DNA of 9,025 bases from Beijerinckiaceae bacterium (GTDB taxonomy: Bacteria > Pseudomonadota > Alphaproteobacteria > Rhizobiales > Beijerinckiaceae), in NCBI GenBank assembly GCA_947455285.1, contig CANGOK010000127.1, positions 1-9,025 on the forward strand, given 5' to 3'. A model generated the notes under the pieces. The model saw only the letters and a list, made by a program, of their open reading frames with translations. It did no database searches and had not been told where the DNA came from. Positions 1-5,729 of this stretch are shown here, piece after piece. Made by a program: the position numbers and the translations under genes. Numbering within the stretch: position 1 is the first letter of the stretch; each line of letters begins with the position of its first letter.

Positions 1-1401
1 CATGGCGGTGCGGCGGATGAAGGCGTCAATTTCGGCGTCGCTCTTCACATTCGGCCCGGGGGAAGCCTCCAGCGCCCGATATTCGTCCATCGCGGCCTGC
101 TCGCCCACGTCCCGGGCCCGGCGGAAGCCCTCGCGCAGGCGTGGCAGGTCCTCCGGCGCGCTGAAGAAATTGTACATGATCTTCACGGGATCGCGCGGAT
201 CGGCTGAGCGCAGGCGGATATGGCCGCGGCTGACGGGGTGCAGCAGGGTCGGGCGAATGGCGTAGGCGTCCTGATAGGCCGGGCGCAGCAGGGGCAGCCA
301 AAGCCGCGTCTGGGGCGGCACCGTGTGGAACATGAATTCGATGTCGGGAACGTCGAGGTCAGGCTGCGTCTTCACGAAGGCGTGCAGGCCGCCGGGCACG
401 ACGGTTCCCGGCCCGGTCCCGAAGAAATAGGCGCGGATCATGCTCATGGTCATGCGGTCGAGGCGCATCTCGTGGTGGAAGGCGCCGGGCGACTTGCGCT
501 TCCAGGTGATCCAGACGCCCAGATGATCCTGCAGGTTGGCGCCCACCGCAGGCAGATCGACCAGAGGCTTCACGCCCACGGATTGGAGATGGTCGGCGGG
601 GCCGACGCCTGACAGCATCAGGATTTGCGGCGTGTTGAAGGCGCCTGCGGAGAGGATCACCTCCCGGTCCGCGAGGACTTGCTCGATCTTCCCGTTCTGG
701 ATGAATTCGAGCCCCCGCGCGCGTCGCCCTTCGAAGATCACCCGAAGGGCATGGGCCTTGGTTTTTACGGTGAGGTTCGCCCGCCCCTTGATGGGGCGCA
801 GATAGGCGCGGGCTGAGGAGGAGCGGCGGCCATCGCGGATCGTATATTGGCCGCGCCCGAAGCCTTCCTGCTCATTGGTGTTGTAATCGGACGCCGCAGG
901 GAAACCAGCCTGTTTTCCCGCCTCGATCCATGAATGGAAGATCGGATCCTTCGTCTTGGCCGATTGCGTGCCCACTGGCCCGTGGGCGCCGCGCCATTGA
1001 TTCTCGCCGCCTTCCCAACTCTCGCCCCGGCGGAAATAGGGCAGGACGTCATTATAGCTCCAGCCGTTCGCGCCACTCTTCGCCCAGCGAATGAAATCAT
1101 TGGGATGGCCGCGCGTATAGGCCATGACGTTGATGGCGGAGCAGCCGCCCAGCACCTTGCCGCGCATGGCTTCGAGGCGGCGGTTGTCGAGATTGGGTTC
1201 CGGCTCCGTGTCATAGCCCCAGTCATGCATGCGATGCTGGTGCATCTTGCCCATGCCGAGCGGAATCGAAATCAGCGGATCGATGTCGCGCCCTCCAGCT
1301 TCCAGCAAAAGGACGCTGGTGTTGGGATCTTCGCTGAGCCTGTGGGCGAGCACGCAGCCCGCCGAGCCTCCGCCAACGATCACATAATCGAACGCCGCCA
1401 T
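1..1401 (-). CDS. GMC-family FAD-dependent oxidoreductase (choline dehydrogenase-like), 3' end beyond window
   Basis: The frame is open from an ATG at 1399-1401 to the left edge: 467 residues of a family usually about 530-560 long. The start follows a GAGG 8 bases upstream. Residues 5-36 form the FAD-binding Rossmann segment (DYVIVGGGSAGCVLAHRL, then LLLEAG). Residues 81-98 (GKVLGGCSAINVMAYTRG) fit GMC signature 1 except for Cys at 87, where Ser or Thr is usual. Residues 251-267 (SAGAFNTPQILMLSGVG) match signature 2, and NLQDH is at 289-293. The C-terminal catalytic His/Asn segment lies outside the window. GMC enzymes oxidise alcohols or sugars with FAD; the substrate here cannot be read. No signal peptide is seen, so it is probably cytoplasmic. 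It is divergent from the transporter at 1589, which suggests a shared pathway (inference). Family assignment is firm; specificity is unknown. Confidence 0.93.
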   Translation of the reverse strand, partial: MAAFDYVIVGGGSAGCVLAHRLSEDPNTSVLLLEAGGRDIDPLISIPLGMGKMHQHRMHDWGYDTEPEPNLDNRRLEAMRGKVLGGCSAINVMAYTRGHPNDFIRWAKSGANGWSYNDVLPYFRRGESWEGGENQWRGAHGPVGTQSAKTKDPIFHSWIEAGKQAGFPAASDYNTNEQEGFGRGQYTIRDGRRSSSARAYLRPIKGRANLTVKTKAHALRVIFEGRRARGLEFIQNGKIEQVLADREVILSAGAFNTPQILMLSGVGPADHLQSVGVKPLVDLPAVGANLQDHLGVWITWKRKSPGAFHHEMRLDRMTMSMIRAYFFGTGPGTVVPGGLHAFVKTQPDLDVPDIEFMFHTVPPQTRLWLPLLRPAYQDAYAIRPTLLHPVSRGHIRLRSADPRDPVKIMYNFFSAPEDLPRLREGFRRARDVGEQAAMDEYRALEASPGPNVKSDAEIDAFIRRTAM

Positions 1402-1429
1402 TCCCGTTTCCTCAGCTCCATTGTGCTTG

Positions 1430-1458
1430 TTGACATCAGTGTTTCCTGCTGCAAGACT
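1430..1458 (+). promoter_or_regulatory. Weak candidate promoter for the MFS transporter operon
   Basis: A perfect TTGACA (1430-1435) is followed after 17 bases by a poor AAGACT (1453-1458). An alternative -10 box, TATAAA at 1519-1524, is better placed for the start codon at 1589 but has no recognisable -35 at 17-18 bases, as often seen for activator-dependent promoters. Which is used cannot be decided from sequence. Confidence 0.25.
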
Positions 1459-1474
1459 TTATGGCAAGCGAAAA

Positions 1475-1504
1475 ATCATAAGCGGCCGCAAAGCGGCCAG
1501 TGAA
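1475..1504 (-). promoter_or_regulatory. Candidate sigma70-type promoter of the GMC oxidoreductase
   Basis: Read on the minus strand, a TTCACT box (1499-1504, 4/6 match to TTGACA) and a TATGAT box (1475-1480, 5/6 match to TATAAT) are 18 bases apart. They lie about 75 bases upstream of the start codon at 1401. The spacer is almost filled by the inverted repeat at 1484-1498. Called from consensus match only. Confidence 0.4.
1484..1498. repeat. GC-rich inverted repeat between divergent genes, possible operator
   Basis: GGCCGC-AAA-GCGGCC is a perfect 6-bp inverted repeat with a 3-base centre. The same stretch contains AAGCGGCC twice, at 1480-1487 and 1491-1498, 11 bases apart, which is one helical turn. 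It sits inside the spacer of the candidate minus-strand promoter and upstream of a TATAAA box for the plus strand (1519-1524). That position suits a repressor or activator site acting on both directions, but no regulator gene is present in the window. Confidence 0.4.
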
Positions 1505-1541
1505 ATGACAACCGGCGCTATAAAAATCAAAGCGCAATGCC

Positions 1542-1551
1542 TGATCGATCA
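1542..1551. promoter_or_regulatory. 10-bp palindrome TGATCGATCA in the transporter leader, possible operator
   Basis: TGATCGATCA is a perfect palindrome centred about 42 bases upstream of the transporter ATG and about 20 bases downstream of the TATAAA box at 1519-1524. Its position in the presumed 5' leader would suit a repressor site. The half-sites are short and GATC-rich, so chance occurrence is possible. Confidence 0.25.
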
Positions 1552-1588
1552 ATGAATAGATACGACAGGTTCGAGGGGGGGATTCGAA

Positions 1589-2884
1589 ATGAACACCAAC
1601 ACGGCGCAAGCTCCATCTGAACTTTCAATGAGCATGGCGAGCAATGTGCGCTGGACGCATGTGGCGCCGACGCTGCTGATCGTGTGGATCATCTCCATGT
1701 TCGACAAAAGCAACATGGCGATCGTGATGAATGACCAGACCTTTCTGGCGGATCTTGGTCTGAAGGGCGAGCAGGCCAAACTGGGCTGGCTTTCAAGCGG
1801 TCTCTTCCTCGCCTACGGCATTTGCGCGCCGCTTTGGGGGCTCGTCGTTCAGCGCATTGGCGGGCGTATGACTTGCGCCATTAGTCTTCTGGTGTGGGCG
1901 GCCACCTGTTTCTGGTCGGGCGTGGCGGCTGACTATGATCAGCTGCTTATGTCACGGATCGTTCTGGGAGCCGGCGAAGCGGCGCTCTATCCACTCACGC
2001 TGGCGCTGGTGGCCAATTGGTTCGCTCTGAAGGAGCGCGGCCGCGCCACATCTTTCTGGTGGATCGGCACAATGATCGGACCGATGCTGGTCGGCCTCAT
2101 CATCACCGGTCTGATCGTGGCTGTAGGCTGGCGCTGGCAGTTTCACGCCATGGGCATTCTTGCGATCATTCTGCCGCTGCCAATGGTCCTGTTCCTTGTC
2201 ACGGACAGGCCGGAGCAACATCCTCGCGCCAATGAGGCCGAGGCTGAACTTGTTCTGCAGGGCTCGCTTGAGAAGAATGAGGATGCGCCCGGACAGGCTT
2301 TGAAGTCTGCTGGCAATATCTGGAAAAGCTATCGTTTCTGGCTCGTCACGATCGCCATTTCAGCCAACGCCATTTTCTTCTGGGGCTGGTCGATCTGGCT
2401 GCCGACTTACCTGCGTACGGAGCGTCAATTCTCGTTCAGCACGTCTGGCTACCTGACCTTCGTCATCTTCGGCTTTGCGGTGGCGACGATTCTGATCGTG
2501 GGTTATCTCTCCGACAAGATCTTCCGCCGCGCGCCTTTTGCGGGAGTCGGCTGGTTTTTGGCGGCGGGATTTTTGATGGGGGCCGCTTTGGCCCCAAGCC
2601 CCACGGTCAGCGTCATCTTGATGATTTGCGCCCTTTGCGCCCAGCAGGTTGGCATTTCCTGCGCGGAAATGTTGATGCACAGCATCGTCAGCGCTTCTGA
2701 TATGGGCAAGACGCAAGGCGTGCGTGCTTTTGTGACGCAGATCATCGGCGCGCTTTCTCCGGTCATGATCGGTTATATCCTGCAATTCACCGGCGGCGGA
2801 TTCATCGGAGCCTTCGGCGTTCTGGCCGCCGCAGTCGTGATCTCGGCCGGTTGCATGATCAAGCTTTCGCGAGAAGGCTTCTGA
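1589..2884 (+). CDS. MFS transporter, anion:cation symporter (ACS) type
   Basis: A 431-residue inner-membrane carrier with about twelve hydrophobic segments, the usual length for the ACS branch of the major facilitator superfamily, which imports organic anions such as hexuronates, galactonate, glucarate and phthalates. Family marks are DKSNMAIVMN in helix 1 (39-48), SRIVLGAGEAALYPLTLAL in helix 4 (122-140), ERGRAT (149-154) and a charged cytoplasmic loop between helices 6 and 7 (about 206-245). The second-half loop motif GYLSDKIFRR (305-314) is intact, but the first-half copy (LVVQRIGGR, 85-93) has Gln where the conserved Asp normally sits. The ATG at 1589 follows a GAGGGGGG stretch (1573-1580); a second ATG at codon 14 is less well placed. 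It is 29 bases ahead of the hydrolase at 2914, so co-transcription is likely. Substrate unknown. Confidence 0.9.
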   Translation: MNTNTAQAPSELSMSMASNVRWTHVAPTLLIVWIISMFDKSNMAIVMNDQTFLADLGLKGEQAKLGWLSSGLFLAYGICAPLWGLVVQRIGGRMTCAISLLVWAATCFWSGVAADYDQLLMSRIVLGAGEAALYPLTLALVANWFALKERGRATSFWWIGTMIGPMLVGLIITGLIVAVGWRWQFHAMGILAIILPLPMVLFLVTDRPEQHPRANEAEAELVLQGSLEKNEDAPGQALKSAGNIWKSYRFWLVTIAISANAIFFWGWSIWLPTYLRTERQFSFSTSGYLTFVIFGFAVATILIVGYLSDKIFRRAPFAGVGWFLAAGFLMGAALAPSPTVSVILMICALCAQQVGISCAEMLMHSIVSASDMGKTQGVRAFVTQIIGALSPVMIGYILQFTGGGFIGAFGVLAAAVVISAGCMIKLSREGF

Positions 2885-2913
2885 TCAGCCGTCGAGGGAT
2901 TTAGGAGAGTTTG

Positions 2914-3735
2914 ATGTCGCAGGTGTTTCAAATCGGCGGACTGGAGCTGAAGGCCTTCAGCGACGGGATTCTCAAGACCTCGACTGAATTCGTTCTTGGC
3001 ATGGAGCAGCCGCAGGCCAAGAGCCTGACGGGGGCGAACGATGAAGGCGCAGTCTTCATTCCCGTCAACAATTTCCTGTTCCAAAAGGATGGCGCCACCG
3101 TTCTCATCGACGCAGGCGCAGGCGATACGATGCAGGCGACGCTGGGAAGGCTGCCTGCCAACCTCGCATCGGCGGGCCATGGGCCTGAAACCATCACGCA
3201 TATCATTCTCACACATATCCATCCCGATCACGCCAATGGCCTTGTGGACGCCGCAGGCGCCGCGCTGTTTCCGAACGCGGAAATTCTCGTCCATGCGCAG
3301 GAGTTCGATTTCTGGATGGCCGAGAATGACGGCTCCGAAAATGACACGATCAAGCGCCAGCGCGCCCGCAACAAGATCAACCTCGCGCCCTATCTCGACC
3401 GCGTGCGGCGCATGCGTGATGGCGAGGTGGTGCTGGGCTGCAGCCCAATGCTGGCGCCCGGCCATTCGCCCGGCCATACCTGCTGGCGCATTGGCGAAGG
3501 TCGTGACGCCTTCGTCGCCTGGGGGGATCTGGTGCATTTCTCTGACATCCAGATCGGACACCCCGACGTCGCCGTGAAATATGATCTTGATCCCGATCTC
3601 GCGCGCCGCTCGCGCTTGCGGATGCTCGACATGGTGGCTGCTGACGGCCTTGCGGTCGCGGGCGCCCATGTGGCTGCGCCGGGGCTAGGTTATCTGACCC
3701 GCCGGGGTACGGGCTACGAATTCAGCGCTGCTTGA
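2914..3735 (+). CDS. MBL-fold metallo-hydrolase, methyl parathion hydrolase/lactonase-like
   Basis: A 273-residue metallo-beta-lactamase-fold enzyme with a full set of dinuclear metal ligands: H101-x-H103-x-D105-H106 (THIHPDHANGL), H184 in PGHSPGH, D205 in WGDLVH and H252 in AGAHV. The end, APGLGYLTRRGTGYEF, resembles the C-terminus of methyl parathion hydrolase as I recall it, as does the FW segment near 133. Members of that branch hydrolyse lactones, esters or organophosphates. Unlike methyl parathion hydrolase it has no signal peptide, so it should be cytoplasmic. The ATG at 2914 is preferred over the adjacent TTG at 2911 because AGGAG at 2903-2907 is 6 bases from the ATG. It lies 29 bases behind the MFS gene. 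The fold is certain, the subfamily likely, and the substrate unknown; a lactone made by the divergent GMC enzyme is a reasonable guess. Confidence 0.9.
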   Translation: MSQVFQIGGLELKAFSDGILKTSTEFVLGMEQPQAKSLTGANDEGAVFIPVNNFLFQKDGATVLIDAGAGDTMQATLGRLPANLASAGHGPETITHIILTHIHPDHANGLVDAAGAALFPNAEILVHAQEFDFWMAENDGSENDTIKRQRARNKINLAPYLDRVRRMRDGEVVLGCSPMLAPGHSPGHTCWRIGEGRDAFVAWGDLVHFSDIQIGHPDVAVKYDLDPDLARRSRLRMLDMVAADGLAVAGAHVAAPGLGYLTRRGTGYEFSAA

Positions 3736-3768
3736 TGCAAGCCGCGCGGGCGCGTGTTAGATAGGCGC

Positions 3769-4611
3769 GTGAGCAAACATTCCCTCATTCTCTGCGCCGA
3801 TGATTACGCGCTTTCGCCCGGCGCCACGCGCGGCATTCTTGATGCGCTCGCCGCAGGGCGGTTGAACGCGACCGGCACCATGACCAATCGCCCGCTCTGG
3901 CGCGAAGCTGCGCCTGATGTCGCGGCTTTCGCAGACCGCGCCGACATTGGCCTTCATCTCAACCTGACCTTCGGCGCGCCGCTCGGCGCCATGCCGACGC
4001 TTGCGCCATCCGGGGTTTTGCCCAAGCTGCGCCCCCTGCTGAAAGCCTCACGCGCCGGGCTCCTGCCGGGTGAAGAAGTGCGCGCGGAAATCGCGCGTCA
4101 GTTGGATGCTTTCGAAGACGCCATGGGCCGTCCGCCGGATTTCATCGACGGTCATCAGCACGTGCATATACTGCCGGGCATAAGCGACTGGCTGCTTGAG
4201 GAGCTTGTGCGGCGTGGCTTGCCGGGGCGGCTATGGTTGCGTGACAGCGCGGATCGCCTGCCGCGCATTCTCTCGCGCCGGGTTGAATTGCCCAAGGCGC
4301 TGGTGCTGGCTTCGCTGGGGCGTGGGTTTGCGGCCAAGGCCCATCGCCTTGGCTTTCTCACCAACCACGGCTTCGCCGGCTTTTCGGCTTTCGATGTCCG
4401 GCGAAACTATGGGCGCGATTTCGCCCGCTATCTCGTGAGTCCCGGCCCGCGTCATCTCGTGATGTGCCACCCCGGCCATCTCGACGAAGACCCTTCGGCT
4501 GGCGACGAGGTGCGCGAACCGCGCGCGCGTGAACTCGCCTTCCTGTTGTCGGACGCCTTTCCCACCACGCTCGAGGCTGCGGGATTTACTCTGCAACGCT
4601 GGTCCAAATGA
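3769..4611 (+). CDS. ChbG/HpnK (YdjC) family carbohydrate deacetylase
   Basis: A 280-residue protein of the YdjC fold, which removes acetyl groups from N-acetylated sugars with a divalent metal; ChbG acts on chito-oligosaccharides and HpnK is tied to hopanoid synthesis. Visible marks are LILCADDYALSP (6-17) with the paired acidic residues D11-D12, GLHLNLT (61-67) with H63, DGHQHVHILPG (127-137) with three histidines, and MCHPGH (232-237). GTG at 3769 is chosen because it puts the ADD motif about ten residues in, as usual. An in-frame GTG at 3754 would add five residues; neither has a strong ribosome binding site. It begins 33 bases after the hydrolase gene, so it may be read from the same transcript, but its activity does not obviously belong with the upstream genes. 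The exact sugar substrate cannot be told. Confidence 0.85.
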   Translation: MSKHSLILCADDYALSPGATRGILDALAAGRLNATGTMTNRPLWREAAPDVAAFADRADIGLHLNLTFGAPLGAMPTLAPSGVLPKLRPLLKASRAGLLPGEEVRAEIARQLDAFEDAMGRPPDFIDGHQHVHILPGISDWLLEELVRRGLPGRLWLRDSADRLPRILSRRVELPKALVLASLGRGFAAKAHRLGFLTNHGFAGFSAFDVRRNYGRDFARYLVSPGPRHLVMCHPGHLDEDPSAGDEVREPRARELAFLLSDAFPTTLEAAGFTLQRWSK

Positions 4612-4612
4612 A

Positions 4613-4637
4613 AACGGCCGGGACTGGCCCGGCCGTT
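4613..4637. terminator. Perfect hairpin between convergent genes, terminator mainly for the superoxide dismutase
   Basis: AACGGCCGGG (4613-4622), loop ACTGG, then CCCGGCCGTT (4628-4637) form a perfect 10-bp stem directly after the deacetylase stop codon and 22 bases beyond the dismutase stop. On the minus strand the stem runs into TTTTCATTT, a T-rich tail expected of an intrinsic terminator. On the plus strand there is no T run, so termination of the deacetylase transcript here would be weaker. Confidence 0.75.
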
Positions 4638-4659
4638 CGATAGGTCAAAGCTGCGCGAA

Positions 4660-5448
4660 TTACTTGATCGCGGCTTCGTACATTTCTTCCACATAGGCCC
4701 AGTTCACGAGGTTCTCGATGAAGGCCTTGAGGTAGTCGGGGCGACGGTTGCGGTAGTCGATGTAGTAGGAGTGTTCCCACACGTCGCAGCCCAGGATCGG
4801 GGTCGCGCCCTGCACCAGCGGGCTTTCGCCGTTGGCGGTCTTGGTGACGATGACCTTGCCATCCTTCACAGCGAGCCAGCACCAGCCGGAGCCGAACTGG
4901 GTGACGCCAGCCTGAATGAATTCTTCCTTCATCTTGTCGACCGAGCCGATGCCGTCGATGATGGCCTTCTCGACCTTGCCGGGAATGGCGCCGCCGCCGT
5001 TGGGCTTCATCCAGTGCCAGAAGTGCAGGTGGTTGTAGTGCTGGCCGGCGTTGTTGAAGAGGCCGGCGTTCTTGCCGAAAGAGCCCTTCACGATGTCTTC
5101 AAGCGACTTGCCTTCCCATTCCGTGCCCTTGAGCAAGTTGTTGCCGTTGGTCACATAGGCGAGGTGATGCTTGTCGTGATGATATTCGAGCGTCTCCTTC
5201 GACATATAGGGCTGCAACGCGTCGTGGGCGTAGGGCAGGTCGGGAAGCGTGAAGGTCATGGGTTTCGACTCCGTTTGGTTGGTTGGGTTTTTGATGACTT
5301 GGGCCTGCGCTTGAGCCGGATTGACGGAAAGCGCGACGGCGGTCGCGCTCAGGCCTTTGAGGAATTCCCGGCGAGGACTTTTGTTCGTATGGGCGAGGCG
5401 AGCCTCGTTCTGCTGTTGGTCGATAGTCGGATATTGAATGAGAGACAT
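4660..5448 (-). CDS. sodB: Fe-type superoxide dismutase with twin-arginine leader and internal cytosolic start
   Basis: Converts superoxide to oxygen and hydrogen peroxide. In this 262-residue form the metal ligands are H90 (EYHHDKHH), H140 (YNHLHFW), D222 and H226 (DVWEHSYY). Q136 in NNAGQ is the Fe-type second-shell glutamine, and Gly at 207 replaces the Gln of Mn enzymes (TANGESPL). Residues 1-63 are an extension absent from normal SodB (about 200 residues). It holds SPRREFLKG (24-32), a textbook Tat motif, then a short hydrophobic stretch and Ala-x-Ala sites near 45-49. Residue 64 is an in-frame Met at 5257-5259, where standard SodB begins (MTFTLPDLPY), preceded by GGAG at 9 bases. ATG 5446-5448 is chosen for the long form because it too has GGAG at 9 bases; ATG 5454 and TTG 5457 lie too close to that site. 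Both long and short (199-residue) products are plausible. Confidence 0.92.
   Translation of the reverse strand: MSLIQYPTIDQQQNEARLAHTNKSPRREFLKGLSATAVALSVNPAQAQAQVIKNPTNQTESKPMTFTLPDLPYAHDALQPYMSKETLEYHHDKHHLAYVTNGNNLLKGTEWEGKSLEDIVKGSFGKNAGLFNNAGQHYNHLHFWHWMKPNGGGAIPGKVEKAIIDGIGSVDKMKEEFIQAGVTQFGSGWCWLAVKDGKVIVTKTANGESPLVQGATPILGCDVWEHSYYIDYRNRRPDYLKAFIENLVNWAYVEEMYEAAIK
5269..5272 (-). promoter_or_regulatory. Internal ribosome binding site for the cytosolic form of the dismutase
   Basis: GGAG on the minus strand, 9 bases before the in-frame ATG at 5257-5259, within the leader-coding part of the gene. Motif and spacing are the same as for the upstream start (GGAG at 5458-5461, ATG at 5446-5448). 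This would allow a leaderless 199-residue enzyme to be made from the same mRNA. Functional use is inferred. Confidence 0.5.
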
Positions 5449-5510
5449 AATCATCAACTCCGTCCAAATCGCAAGGCCGCTGATGAATTTCGGCTGAGGC
5501 TCGTAGAGCG

Positions 5511-5549
5511 GATTTCATCCCATTTCGCGTTGTTTCAATTTATGAAATC
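5511..5549. repeat. Spaced 8-bp inverted repeat upstream of the dismutase
   Basis: GATTTCAT (5511-5518) and ATGAAATC (5542-5549) are perfect inverted copies 23 bases apart, in the AT-richer part of the region upstream of the dismutase. The spacing is wide for a single regulator site. No convincing sigma70 promoter for the dismutase could be picked out around it. Confidence 0.25.
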
Positions 5550-5622
5550 TAGGGCGGCTGGCGTGTCCGGCTTGATCAGTGCAATGGTTTTTCACATCTT
5601 TGTCATGGAGTTGGGCTCTCCG

Positions 5623-5646
5623 TCGTCCCGCCCGGCGGGGGGACGA
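5623..5646. repeat. GC-rich hairpin in the divergent intergenic region
   Basis: TCGTCCC-G-CCC pairs with GGGGGGACGA around a GGC loop, giving a 10-bp stem with one bulged G. Neither strand has a T run after it, so it does not look like an intrinsic terminator. It lies about midway between the divergent dismutase and anchored-protein genes; function unknown. Confidence 0.35.
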
Positions 5647-5675
5647 TCCACCGGCCTTTGATCTCTCGGGCATAA

Positions 5676-5703
5676 TTGTTTATCTCTCGCGCTGGAATGT
5701 AAT
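5676..5703 (+). promoter_or_regulatory. Candidate promoter for the membrane-anchored protein gene
   Basis: TTGTTT (5676-5681) and TGTAAT (5698-5703, 5/6 match to TATAAT) are separated by 16 bases and end 26 bases before the start codon at 5730. The ribosome binding site GGAG (5721-5724) lies between. Called from consensus and position only. Confidence 0.35.
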
Positions 5704-5729
5704 CGCCTGGCTCACGGGTTGGAGACAAA

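Noticed and set aside
934..1503. 189-codon open frame on the plus strand opposite the GMC oxidoreductase
   Set aside because: The minus-strand frame is continuous over 467 codons with both GMC signatures; the opposite frame is compositional.
1430..1700. Search for a riboswitch or small RNA in the transporter leader
   Set aside because: Only short palindromes were found; no conserved riboswitch core or terminator/antiterminator pair could be recognised.
2773..3669. 298-codon open frame on the minus strand opposite the MBL hydrolase
   Set aside because: It is antisense to a gene with intact catalytic motifs, has no recognisable domain and reflects the high-GC codon bias of the real gene.
3736..3768. 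Possible terminator between the hydrolase and the deacetylase
   Set aside because: The 33-base gap is GC-rich but holds no stable hairpin followed by T residues, so read-through is assumed.
4771..5661. 296-codon open frame on the plus strand opposite the superoxide dismutase
   Set aside because: Antisense shadow of a gene with all metal ligands present; its own product shows no family features.
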